Of a DNA stretch of 42,073 bases, positions 33,975 through 41,961 are shown piece by piece; the first letter of the stretch is position 1; every line of letters begins with the position of its first letter. Where the stretch lies: the NCBI GenBank assembly GCA_035495555.1, contig DATJFQ010000030.1, positions 1 to 42,073 of the forward strand, in the 5' to 3' direction. Origin of the DNA: DATJFQ01 sp035495555. GTDB taxonomy: Bacteria > Acidobacteriota > Vicinamibacteria > Vicinamibacterales > 2-12-FULL-66-21. A program made the position numbers and the translations under genes. The notes under the pieces were generated by a model that worked only from the letters and a program-made list of their open reading frames with translations, searched no databases and was not told the DNA's origin.

Positions 33975-35690
33975 TCAGATACGGGCTTTCACGGACGCTG
34001 GTGTCGCGCTCTTCGCGAACGCCACGAGCCGGGCGGCCTTCGAATGATCGCCTCCGTCGATCGTGATGCCCTGGCTTGCCGCGCCTTCCACCTGCAGGAA
34101 TACAGGCCCGGGCGTCAGCACGCGCGAGGCTGTGAGCAGCACCTCTGTCGAGTCGATGAACCGCAACACCGACTCTGCTGCCGCTGTTGCCTGCACGCTC
34201 AGGCCGTTGATCGCGGCATCACTGACGCGATCGAAGACGATCGCCGGCCGGAGATCCGGCGTGGCCACCTGGAACCGGACGTTCTGCAGCGTTATCCCGC
34301 GCGCGTTTCTCGCATACAGGCCGTACGCCGGAATCGGTCCGAGCACGAAGTACTCGCCCGCGACCTGGGGGACGTCCCGATGCGCGTCCTCAGCGGTTCC
34401 GCCGCCCCCGAACGTGAGGTGCACGTCGTCGAACGTGATGTGTTCCAGAATCGTGTCGCCGACCGCGTTCAGCACGATTGCCGAGTGCAGCTCGCCGGGG
34501 CGATACCCGCTCGTGAACGGATATTCGGGAAGCTGGGGAGGATTCGTCGTGACCGTTCCGTGCACGTTGCTGAATGTGATGTTCCGAACGATCGCCGGCG
34601 CCCCCTGCGAGGCCGCTGCCGGTGCGCCCGCCGCGACCGGTTGATCGGGACGCTGTTCCAGCGGCCCGATGCTGATGCTGATCGGGCCGGTCACGTCCTG
34701 GAGGATCAGATTCGAGAACGACATGTTCTCGTAGCGTGATCCAGGCCGGCCCTGGAATTTGAACGGGCAGCCGAAGACCTGGTGGAGCACGCAGTTCGAG
34801 ACCGTGACGTTTTCGGCTTCGCCTCCGCCGAATCGGAACACCGACCATCGAGTGCTGAAGGTCGAGTTGGTGACCGTGATGAACTTGCAGCTTCCGAAGA
34901 GTGCGCATGCGTCGTCCTGTGACTGCACCGTGCAGCCATTGACGTGGACGTACTCGCAGCTGATGAAGTGAAAGCCGTCGTTATTGCCGTTGACACGGTT
35001 GAAGATGTGGAGTCCGGTCATCCAGACGTAGTGCGACTGGATCACGCGGACGCTGTGGAACGCGCTGTTCCACAAACGGACGTCGGCGACGCGCAGGTGC
35101 TCGCAGCGATAGAAGAGGAGATGGTAAGGCCGGCGGCTGCCGCCGAGGCCGCTCGGCGGGGCGACGCCGCGGCTCGGCGAGTGGAACTGAATTCCCTGGC
35201 CGTCGATCAGACCCGCACCTTCGATCGTGACGTTCTTCGCATTGACTGCGAAGAGGAGCGCCCAGTTGCCATCGGCGAGGGTCGAGTCGCCGCGCAGCGG
35301 GATGGCGTCGACGGCATGGTACTGCGTGCCGTCTGCCGTACCGAGCAGTGTGGCGGATGCGGCGAGGTGCAGCGTGACGTTGTCTTTCAGTTCGACAGTG
35401 CCCATCTGAAACGTGCCCTCCGGAACGAGTACCGTCCCGCCGCCGTCTCGCGTGCAGGCGTCAATCGCCGCCTGCACGGCCCGCGTGTCCATCGCTTTCC
35501 CGTCGCCGACGGCGCCGAAGCTGCGGACGTTGTAAGTGCGCGCGCCTTTCAGCGCGGCCTCGTCGGCGGCAGCGGGTTGCGCCACGGCGGGAGCAGGTCG
35601 CATCGCCAGCGTTCCGCCGACCGACGCCCCGAGCACGGGCACCGACATGCGTTCGAACCATTGACGACGAGACAGCCCGCGGTTTTCCAT
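33975..35690 (-). CDS. Tat-exported GH28-family beta-helix protein
   Basis: 571-aa pectinase-fold protein with a twin-arginine signal (LSRRQWFERM followed by a hydrophobic segment to AVAQPAA). GH28 features: YNVRSFGAVGDGKAMDTRAV, GGGTVLVPEGTFQMGT, then NNDGFHF and SQDDACALFGS. The Lys that normally follows the DD motif and the RIK motif are not seen, unlike the other GH28 at 6162-7718, so the specificity or mechanism may differ. Start ATG 35690 has GGAGGTGA just upstream. It is the first gene of the operon with SDR and GH27, preceded by the operator at 35761. Confidence 0.85.
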   Translation of the reverse strand: MENRGLSRRQWFERMSVPVLGASVGGTLAMRPAPAVAQPAAADEAALKGARTYNVRSFGAVGDGKAMDTRAVQAAIDACTRDGGGTVLVPEGTFQMGTVELKDNVTLHLAASATLLGTADGTQYHAVDAIPLRGDSTLADGNWALLFAVNAKNVTIEGAGLIDGQGIQFHSPSRGVAPPSGLGGSRRPYHLLFYRCEHLRVADVRLWNSAFHSVRVIQSHYVWMTGLHIFNRVNGNNDGFHFISCEYVHVNGCTVQSQDDACALFGSCKFITVTNSTFSTRWSVFRFGGGEAENVTVSNCVLHQVFGCPFKFQGRPGSRYENMSFSNLILQDVTGPISISIGPLEQRPDQPVAAGAPAAASQGAPAIVRNITFSNVHGTVTTNPPQLPEYPFTSGYRPGELHSAIVLNAVGDTILEHITFDDVHLTFGGGGTAEDAHRDVPQVAGEYFVLGPIPAYGLYARNARGITLQNVRFQVATPDLRPAIVFDRVSDAAINGLSVQATAAAESVLRFIDSTEVLLTASRVLTPGPVFLQVEGAASQGITIDGGDHSKAARLVAFAKSATPASVKARI

Positions 35691-35760
35691 CGGTCACCTC
35701 CACCTGCGTCCGTCCGACGCGCGGTGCAGGGTATCACGTGTCGCGCGCAAAAACAGCTTT

Positions 35761-35776
35761 ACTTTAGCGCTAAAGT
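35761..35776. promoter_or_regulatory. Operator upstream of the GH28-SDR-GH27 operon
   Basis: ACTTTAGCGCTAAAGT, a perfect palindrome of the regulon type, 70 bp upstream of the GH28 start. The adjacent interval 35777-35900 has no gene and only short GC-rich repeats. Confidence 0.78.
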
Positions 35777-35900
35777 ATCCAATGGCAGGCCCCCTGGCCA
35801 GTTCGGGCGCGGTGAGGCGGTGCGTCACGTGCGGACGGTCGGCACGAGGCTCGAGTACCGGCAGCGCTGTCACGCTGGACGACTACATCTGATCGGTCCG

Positions 35901-37988
35901 CTACTGGTTGCCGGCTACCGCGATCCGCGCGGTCAGCGGCAGGTCGCGAGACGATGTGCCGATGCGGAGGCGGTGAGTGCCGGGGAGGGCGGTCCATGCA
36001 CGGCGCGCGACGTCCCAGATCGAGAACGCGTGCGGGTCGAGCGGGATCTCGACGCGGCGGCGTTCACCGACCTTCAGCGCGACTTTCGCGAAGCCCTTCA
36101 GCTGCCGCGGGGGCTCCCCGGCGTCGGCCGGCGCTTCCACGTAGACCTGCACCACTTCGGCACCCGCGCGGGTCCCGGTGTTTGTCACCTCAACAGAGAC
36201 CGTGACGGGAGTCCGTCCATCCGTACCGGCTGGCGCTCGGACATCGGCGACCGTGAACGTCGTGTAGGACAGGCCGAAGCCGAAAGGAAAGAGCGGCTCC
36301 AGGCGATGCGCGTCGTTCCAGCGATAGCCGACCAGCAACCGCTCCGAGTAGAGGGCGCGGCCATCGACGCCAGGATACTGCTCCGGCGTGTTCGCCGCAG
36401 TGTCCGCCTCCGTGCGCGGAAAGGTCACGGGCAGCTTTCCTGACGGAGTCGCAACGCCGAACAGCAGGTCGGCGACGACGTTCCCGTCTTCCTGACCCGG
36501 GTACCACGCCTCCAGAACCGCAGGCACCTGGGAGAGCCACGGCATGAGCACCGCGCCGCCGGTCTTCAGCACCACGATCGTCCGCGGATTCGCCGCCGCC
36601 ACGCCAGCGACGAGCCCATCCTGCCCGTTGGGGAGCGACAGGCTGGACCGATCGGCCCCTTCGCGATCCTTGTTGCCGACCATCACGATCGCGATGTCGG
36701 CCGCGGCGGCGAGACGAGCCGCGGCTTCGTGAACATCGCCCGCGTCGTACGTGATTCGAACGCCGGATCCCGCGGCCTTCTTCAGGGCCTCGAGCGGTGC
36801 GACGGTGTAGAGTGGCGCGACGGCGGAACTACCGCCACCGCCCGTGTGCGCCGCGGCCGCGTACGGACCGATCACCGCGATCGAATGGACACGCCCCGGA
36901 TCGATCGGCAGCAGGTGATTGTCGTTCTTGAGCAGCACGGCGGCCTGTTCCGCCAGAGTTCGCGCAGCCGCGCCGTCCGCTTCGGCTGGAATCGGCTTCG
37001 GGTCGCGTCGCACATCGAACTGGCCGAACCGGAACATCTGCGTGTACCGGCGGACGAGCATCTGATCGACGTCCTGCTCGCGCAGCTCGCCGCTCGCGAT
37101 CGCGGCTCGGACTTCGTCGCTGTAGTGCTCGGGCTTCATCGCCAGATCGAGTCCGGCACGCGCGGAGCGGACGGCCGAATGGGTGGCGGTGTAGTCGGAC
37201 TGGACGAAGCCGCCGAACCGCCACTCGCCCCGCAGAACGTCGCGAAGCAGGTGCACGTTCTCGCACCCGAACTGCCCGTTGACGCTCGGATACGCACACA
37301 TGATCGCGCCCGCGTCGGCTTCCTTCACAGAGGCTTCGAACGCCGGCAGATACATTTCCCGGAGCGTACGTTCGTCGATCCGTTCGTCGATGGTCTTGCG
37401 ATCGGTTTCCTGGTTGTTCGCGGCGTAGTGTTTGGGCTCGGCGATGATCCCTTCGCCCTGAATACCCTGGATTTCGGCAACCGCCAGCCGCGACGCGAGC
37501 CACGGGTCCTCGCCGTAGTATTCGAAGTTGCGCCCGTTGCGCGGTACGCGCGCGATGTTCATCCCCGGCGCCTCGAGCAGGTGCTCGCCGCGATCGGCCA
37601 CTTCCTGCGCGGCGAGCCGCCCGAATCCGCGCGCGGCCTCGGGATCCCATGACGCGGCAAGCGCGATCGCCGACGGCAACGCCGTGGCGCGCTGCGGTGT
37701 TCCCTTCGGCGCGTCGCCGGGGCCGGCCCCCGCCGGTCCGTTCGTGATCTTGAATACCGGCACCCCAAGGCGCGCAATGCCGGGCACCTCCCGCGGATGC
37801 TCCGCCACGTCCATCATGTGGATCTGCGAGATTTTCTCGTCCAGGCTCATCGCGCGGACGAGCAGTTCGGCGCGCCGCTCGGGCGGAAGCGCCCGATCCA
37901 TCCACGGCCGCGGCTGGCGGGCTGGAACGGACCCGCCGAGACCCGCTGCGGCCACGACCACCATCACCACGGACCTCATCTGCCGCAT
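35901..37988 (-). CDS. Glycoside hydrolase family 3, exported
   Basis: 695-aa GH3 beta-glycosidase with a signal peptide (SVVMVVVAAAGLGGSVPA). The N-domain shows KITNGPAGAG, EPKHYAANNQETDR with the conserved Lys-His, and the nucleophile Asp265 in GFVQSDYTATHS. The C-domain follows with AGGSSAVAPL-like loop (GGGGSSAVAPLY), then a fibronectin-III-like domain (PFGFGLSYTTF, VEVTNTGTRAGAEVVQVYV). ATG 37988 is preferred to 38006 because a purine-rich GGGAGGGGGG lies just before it. Third gene after GH88 and SDR, 39 nt after the SDR stop. Confidence 0.93.
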   Translation of the reverse strand: MRQMRSVVMVVVAAAGLGGSVPARQPRPWMDRALPPERRAELLVRAMSLDEKISQIHMMDVAEHPREVPGIARLGVPVFKITNGPAGAGPGDAPKGTPQRATALPSAIALAASWDPEAARGFGRLAAQEVADRGEHLLEAPGMNIARVPRNGRNFEYYGEDPWLASRLAVAEIQGIQGEGIIAEPKHYAANNQETDRKTIDERIDERTLREMYLPAFEASVKEADAGAIMCAYPSVNGQFGCENVHLLRDVLRGEWRFGGFVQSDYTATHSAVRSARAGLDLAMKPEHYSDEVRAAIASGELREQDVDQMLVRRYTQMFRFGQFDVRRDPKPIPAEADGAAARTLAEQAAVLLKNDNHLLPIDPGRVHSIAVIGPYAAAAHTGGGGSSAVAPLYTVAPLEALKKAAGSGVRITYDAGDVHEAAARLAAAADIAIVMVGNKDREGADRSSLSLPNGQDGLVAGVAAANPRTIVVLKTGGAVLMPWLSQVPAVLEAWYPGQEDGNVVADLLFGVATPSGKLPVTFPRTEADTAANTPEQYPGVDGRALYSERLLVGYRWNDAHRLEPLFPFGFGLSYTTFTVADVRAPAGTDGRTPVTVSVEVTNTGTRAGAEVVQVYVEAPADAGEPPRQLKGFAKVALKVGERRRVEIPLDPHAFSIWDVARRAWTALPGTHRLRIGTSSRDLPLTARIAVAGNQ

Positions 37989-38027
37989 CGTCGTCCCCCC
38001 TCCCATCTCGCGGCTGGTGCCCCGCTT

Positions 38028-38810
38028 CTACAAGCGCGGGATCGACAACCCGCCGTCCATCGCGATGACGCTGCCGGTGCTATACGGCAAGTCGCCTCGC
38101 ACGAGCGCCGCGACGATGCGTCCGACGTCCTCCGGGCGTCCCCATCGCCCTTCCGGCACCAGACCCTGCGCGATCCGCGCATCGTATGCCTCGCGAACCG
38201 GCGCCGTCATGTCGGTCTCGACGATGCCGGGACGAATTTCGTAGACGGGAATGCCGTCGGCCGCGAGACGCGCAGCAAACAGACGGGCAGCCATCGACAA
38301 CGCTGCCTTGCTGACGCAGTACTCTCCGCGATTCGCCGACGCGTAGACGGCGGACACGGACGTGATGAACACGATCGCGGCGGTGAACGACGGATCCGCG
38401 CGGCGGCGCTCGACCTGGTCGCGCGCGATGGCCTGCGTGAGGAAGTACGGCCCGCGCAGATTCGCCGCCAGCACTTCGTCGAAACTTTCGGCCGTCGCGT
38501 CGAGCAGGTCCGCGCGAACCTGCGGCGCGCGGCCGGCGTTGTTCACGAGCGCGTGCACCACGCCCCAGCGCTCCCGAACCTGTCCGACGAGGCGTGCGCG
38601 GTCGTCATCATCCGCGAGATCCGCACGGTGATAGCCGATCTCGCTCCCGGTCTGCCGCAGATCGTCGAGGACGGCCGCGACCTCCGCGTCGGGACGCCGG
38701 CCGCAGAGCGCCAGGTTCCACCGCTGGTCGGCGAGCGCCCGCGCGATGCCGAGCCCGATGCCACGTGTGCCGCCGGTGATGAGCGCCGTGCCCCGCCGCC
38801 CCGCGGTCAC
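38028..38810 (-). CDS. Short-chain dehydrogenase/reductase (FabG-like), candidate uronate/ketose reductase
   Basis: 260-aa SDR with ALITGGTRGIGLGIARALA, NNAGRAP, ITSVSAVYASANRGEYCVSKAAL (Ser and YxxxK active site) and IRPGIVETDM. GTG start at 38810 forms a GTGA overlap with the GH88 stop and gives a normal family length; the longer frame has no homology. Tight coupling to an unsaturated uronyl hydrolase suggests reduction of the 4-deoxy-5-ketouronate released by GH88, analogous to KduD/DEH reductases. That is inference; general sugar dehydrogenase activity is equally possible. Confidence 0.85.
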   Translation of the reverse strand: MTAGRRGTALITGGTRGIGLGIARALADQRWNLALCGRRPDAEVAAVLDDLRQTGSEIGYHRADLADDDDRARLVGQVRERWGVVHALVNNAGRAPQVRADLLDATAESFDEVLAANLRGPYFLTQAIARDQVERRRADPSFTAAIVFITSVSAVYASANRGEYCVSKAALSMAARLFAARLAADGIPVYEIRPGIVETDMTAPVREAYDARIAQGLVPEGRWGRPEDVGRIVAALVRGDLPYSTGSVIAMDGGLSIPRL

Positions 38811-40189
38811 GTGCGCGGCCCGAAGAAGGAGAGATACGGCTGGCCGCCGGCTTGCCGCATGATGTACAGGGCGAGCTCGCGCGCGTGATAGTCGCCCCAC
38901 TGACTCGATTCGCCACGAGGCACCCGTGCGTGGTCGGGAACGTGATCCCACCCGTTGGGCCAGTGATAGACGGAGTGCAGCAACAGCCCCTGATGCTCCG
39001 CGCCCGTCGCGAGATAGGGGCCCGCGGGGTCGAAGAGCGTGTCCGCAATGTGCAGCCCGCTCCGCTCGTATCGGATTGCGAGATCCGGCTGGCCGCGTGC
39101 CGTCAGGACGCGGGCAAGGCGGAGCAGTCCCTGCGCGGCGATTACGGCGGCGGAGCTGTCGACCGGTTCACGATCGTTGAACGGATCTGCCGGTCGAGCG
39201 CGCCAGTCACCGAGCGCGGCGAGGCCCGGCGCACCATCGTCCCAGTACGGCACGCCGTCGGATGCCGCGGCGGATTCGATGTAGTAGTCGGCCGTGGCCA
39301 TCGCCGCATCCAGGAGGAAGCCGTCTTCCGAAAGACCCGCGTCAACCACGGCGCCGGCATTGAGGCCGTCGAGAAATTCCAGTTGCTCGGCGAATCCGAG
39401 GATGGCCCAGGCGAGGCCGCGGGTCCACGTCGTGAAGGGCGAGTAGCCCTGCTGTGTCGACGGACCGCGATAACTGCCGTTCACCGGATTGAACAGGCTC
39501 TCGTGCGCCACGCGGCCGCGCACATCGAAGCGGTCGCGCCCTTCGCCGTAGTAGACGCTGTAGCGCGCCGTCGCACGCGCATGGTGGACGAGACGTTCGA
39601 GCAGATTGGCCGGCGCGTCCTGCTCCTCGAGGAGTACCTGTCCCAGCTGCCACGCCAGCGCGAGTACCCGGAGCGTTCGAAGCGTGTCGACGAAGAGGGA
39701 GTGCGGACCGTTGAACGAATGGATGAACCCGCCATCGCCGATTCGCGTCCACCGCCGCGCCTGCACGGCGCCGCTTGTCCGGATCGCGAGCGAGTAGAAT
39801 TGCGTCTCCCATTCGGTGGCGTCGATTCGGCCTTCCCGCGCAAGTCGCCAGAGCGTCCCGTACGCACTGATGGTGGTGAATCCGTGATCGTGGACACCGC
39901 TGTGGGTGAGGTGCGCCGCCATTCGCTCCACCGTGCGGTCGCGGCCGAGGTCGAGAAACTCGCGGTCTCCCGTCGCATCGAACTGGAGCAGGGCTGAGCC
40001 GAACTGAAATCCCTGCGTCCAGTCCGTCCACCCGCGCGCACGATAGCGCCCCTCGACTGTAAAGACCGGAGCGCCGTCCTCTGGGCGCCAGCTTCGCTCG
40101 AGGTCTTTGATTTTTCTCGCGGACAGGTCGAACACGCGGGACGCGCGCGCAGCCGTGTCAGCGAAGGATCTCGTATCGAGCGTTCGCAT
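38807..40189 (-). CDS. Glycoside hydrolase family 88 unsaturated uronyl hydrolase
   Basis: 460-aa cytoplasmic (alpha/alpha)6 enzyme that hydrates and removes the delta-4,5 unsaturated uronic acid left by polysaccharide lyases. GH88 markers: WTDWTQGFQFGSALLQF, SGVHDHGFTTISAYGTL (first catalytic Asp), TRIGDGGFIHSFNG, STQQGYSPFTTWTRGLAWAI, second Asp in PVDSSAAVIAAQG (Asp344), and the conserved ending GWDHVPDH, GESSQWGDYHARELAL. No signal peptide. ATG 40189 lacks a close Shine-Dalgarno, though AGGAGG occurs about 30 nt upstream. No lyase is encoded in the window. Operator at 40226 lies 36 bp upstream. Confidence 0.9.
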   Translation of the reverse strand: MRTLDTRSFADTAARASRVFDLSARKIKDLERSWRPEDGAPVFTVEGRYRARGWTDWTQGFQFGSALLQFDATGDREFLDLGRDRTVERMAAHLTHSGVHDHGFTTISAYGTLWRLAREGRIDATEWETQFYSLAIRTSGAVQARRWTRIGDGGFIHSFNGPHSLFVDTLRTLRVLALAWQLGQVLLEEQDAPANLLERLVHHARATARYSVYYGEGRDRFDVRGRVAHESLFNPVNGSYRGPSTQQGYSPFTTWTRGLAWAILGFAEQLEFLDGLNAGAVVDAGLSEDGFLLDAAMATADYYIESAAASDGVPYWDDGAPGLAALGDWRARPADPFNDREPVDSSAAVIAAQGLLRLARVLTARGQPDLAIRYERSGLHIADTLFDPAGPYLATGAEHQGLLLHSVYHWPNGWDHVPDHARVPRGESSQWGDYHARELALYIMRQAGGQPYLSFFGPRT

Positions 40190-40225
40190 TGCACTGTTGA
40201 GACTCAGGAATCGCCAGGCCCTCCT

Positions 40226-40241
40226 ACTTTAACGCTAAAGC
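40226..40241. promoter_or_regulatory. Operator upstream of the GH88-SDR-GH3 operon
   Basis: ACTTTAACGCTAAAGC matches the regulon consensus with the outermost base of one arm changed. It lies 36 bp upstream of the GH88 start. Confidence 0.72.
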
Positions 40242-40296
40242 TCTGCGGAGGGGCGGAGGGGGGCCTGCATGTTTCATGGGGAAGATATGAATGGGG

Positions 40297-40325
40297 AAAA
40301 GGAGACGCTGGTCGCTGAGCGCTCC
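40297..40325 (-). terminator. Rho-independent terminator of the padR operon
   Basis: On the minus strand GGAGCGCT, an 8-nt loop, then AGCG-T-CTCC forms an 8-bp stem with one bulge, followed by TTTT. It begins 27 nt after the membrane-protein stop at 40353, before the GH88 operator. Confidence 0.55.
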
Positions 40326-40352
40326 AGGATGTTTCGGCCGCGGGGCGAACCT

Positions 40353-40943
40353 TTACTGAGCGCGAATGCGGCGGGACGTCGGGGCCAGCCATCGCCCGCC
40401 AGCTGTTCCTAGTGTCCCCAGCGCCATGCCGAAGCCTGCAGCGATCACCAACAGCGTGAGCACGATCATCGCGATGAAAGGTTTTTCGACTGGCGCTCGC
40501 AGCAGGCTCGGATCTCGCATCGCGGCGTAGATAAAGAATATCGGGAAGCCGACGACGCTTGTCAGGCTGGCGATAACGACGCCACTGACGAGGCGGCCGG
40601 TTCGCCGAGCGCCGAAGTACCCAGCGCGCAAGAAAATGAAGGCATCCAGCAGCGACACCCCAGGTGCCGGGACCACAGAGGGATTCCACCCCCGAGGCAA
40701 TGGAAACGATAACAACCGTAGTGCAACGGTCGCGACCACGAACGGCCACACGACACGCCAGACGATGCTCAGTGCCTGCCTGACGTACCACGCGTCTGCC
40801 CCGAGTCGGCCAAGCGATGGATATTTGGCCTCCCGGTATTCTTCGATCAAGTCACCGGTGACTGAATCAATGTCCGATGGCCTCAGCACAGTTCGCAAGA
40901 ACACCTGGGCCCAACGAGGAGGGTTGCCGTGCGTGTCAATCAT
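40353..40943 (-). CDS. Membrane protein with permease-prefix-like N-terminus
   Basis: 196-aa protein. The N-terminal cytoplasmic part (WAQVFLRTVLRPSDIDSVTGDLIEEYREAK; key residues L-R-P...GDLxEEY) resembles the permease prefix domain seen before ABC/ADOP permeases in Acidobacteriota. About three to four hydrophobic segments follow (VVWPFVVATVALRLL, LVSGVVIASLTSVVGFPIFF, IAMIVLTLLVIAAGFGMAL). ATG 40943 makes an ATGA overlap with the PadR stop, so the two are coupled. Without the permease domain itself the role is unknown; a stress- or membrane-sensing partner of PadR is possible. Confidence 0.75.
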   Translation of the reverse strand: MIDTHGNPPRWAQVFLRTVLRPSDIDSVTGDLIEEYREAKYPSLGRLGADAWYVRQALSIVWRVVWPFVVATVALRLLSFPLPRGWNPSVVPAPGVSLLDAFIFLRAGYFGARRTGRLVSGVVIASLTSVVGFPIFFIYAAMRDPSLLRAPVEKPFIAMIVLTLLVIAAGFGMALGTLGTAGGRWLAPTSRRIRAQ

Positions 40944-41266
40944 GTCCGCACCTTTAGTGGCCAAGCCAGGCCATGCCACAGCATGTCAGTGGCCGTCTTT
41001 GCCTGGTTCAACGCACGGATCCCCGCAGCGGTCACCGAAAAGTAGCGCCGGGCACGGCCGCCTCGAATCGCAGTTCCTGGTGCGAGGGTTGATGAAGCGA
41101 AGCCCTTCGTCTCCAGTCGTTCGAGGGTTGCATAAACGGCGCCTGCCGACACATCCCGGTCAAGCCGTTCTCTCACTTCGTTGAGGATCGCCCGTCCGTA
41201 CGCGTGTTCGCGTAGGCGAACGAGCGCCACGAGAACCGCTTGCTCGAAAGGTCCGATGGCGTCCAT
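40940..41266 (-). CDS. PadR-family transcriptional regulator
   Basis: 108-aa winged-helix repressor: IGPFEQAVLVALVRL, EHAYGRAILNEV, VSAGAVYATLERLETKGF (recognition helix and wing), GRARRYFSVTAAGIRAL. The short form lacks the long PadR dimerisation C-terminus, as in PadR-s1. A perfect palindrome lies 5 bp upstream of the ATG, so it probably represses itself and the membrane-protein gene with which it overlaps. Not linked to the sugar regulon operators. Confidence 0.93.
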   Translation of the reverse strand: MDAIGPFEQAVLVALVRLREHAYGRAILNEVRERLDRDVSAGAVYATLERLETKGFASSTLAPGTAIRGGRARRYFSVTAAGIRALNQAKTATDMLWHGLAWPLKVRT

Positions 41267-41271
41267 TGCTT

Positions 41272-41290
41272 ATGTCTACAGTGTAGACAT
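41272..41290. promoter_or_regulatory. PadR operator
   Basis: ATGTCTACA-G-TGTAGACAT, a perfect 9+1+9 palindrome of the ATGT...ACAT class bound by PadR regulators, placed 5 bp before the padR start codon. Confidence 0.7.
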
Positions 41291-41400
41291 GTGTCGGCGA
41301 ATGTCAAACACCCACACGTTCGACAGCGACCGTATCAGCTCAACTTGGTGTCGTGCCTTCGCCACGGGCTTGAGGTTGGTCAAACGGCGAGGCCCTTCAA

Positions 41401-41438
41401 TGGCACGTAAAGCAGTGCAGCACGCAGTTCACGTGCCA
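41401..41438. repeat. Inverted repeat upstream of the vapB remnant
   Basis: TGGCACGT (41401-41408) and ACGTGCCA (41431-41438) form an 8-bp inverted repeat with a 22-nt gap, ending 13 nt before the vapB ATG. It may be the old autoregulatory site. Nothing else is recognisable in 41291-41451. Confidence 0.4.
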
Positions 41439-41451
41439 CAATGAGGGCGAC

Positions 41452-41592
41452 ATGAAGACGAACGTCACGCTAGAACTCGACACTGACTTATTGCGAGAGG
41501 CGCACGTTGTCGCCGCCGAAGAGGGCCGCTCGATCAGCGCTCTTTTGACCGATCGCCTCGACGGTATCAGGTCTCGTTTTGGGACGCCCTGA
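41452..41592 (+). CDS. Truncated VapB-like (ribbon-helix-helix) antitoxin
   Basis: 46-aa ORF, MKTNVTLELDTDLLREAHVVAAEEGRSISALLTDRLDGI and then an out-of-family tail to the stop (written in two parts: the RHH strand MKTNVTLELDTDLL and helices REAHVVAAEEGRSISALL). The DNA-binding ribbon and helices look complete. The C-terminal toxin-binding part is gone and the last eight codons are the VapC remnant read in another frame. It may still bind DNA. Confidence 0.6.
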   Translation: MKTNVTLELDTDLLREAHVVAAEEGRSISALLTDRLDGIRSRFGTP

Positions 41593-41711
41593 TCGTGCAC
41601 GCAGCACAAGTGTCTGGTGCGGAGATCCCGTACTCGGAGGATCTCTCGCATGGGCAAGCATATGGCGCTGTTCGTGTTCACGATCCTCTTCGCCGGCAGA
41701 ATTCTCCTTAG
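41565..41711 (+). pseudogene. C-terminal remnant of a VapC/PIN-domain toxin
   Basis: One base out of the vapB frame, the sequence reads YQVSFWDALIVHAAQVSG and then SEDLSHGQ...VRVHDPL to a TAG at 41709-41711. SFWDALIV and LSEDLxxGQ are the typical end of PIN toxins, with the third acidic residue in WD. The N-terminal two-thirds, with the start and first active-site Asp, is absent. A deletion joins vapB directly to this tail. Confidence 0.7.
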
Positions 41712-41961
41712 GTCACAAGATCACAGCCCTATCGCCGGGACCCCTGGAGTAGGGAAACCTGAGCATCAAGGACTTTCGCGCCAGACTTGCAAAGACGACT
41801 GTAGAATCGGTGCCCGCTGGCATCGTGCGGACGTTCACGTTCATGCGCCAGGATCCTCTGACTACGAGTAGAAAGCTGCCGACGCGGTCGAGACTTGGGC
41901 GGTCGCTTCTGCTGATCTGCGACAGTCAGATCCCAAACCGTCTTGAGCCCATGCGCCTTAT

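Noticed and set aside
35777..35900. GGCC-rich short repeat as a terminator of the GH3 gene
   Set aside because: The stems are only 4 bp and no T run follows.
41617..41871. Plus-strand ORF of 84 codons
   Set aside because: It is out of frame with the VapC tail and overlaps it. The protein has no recognisable feature.
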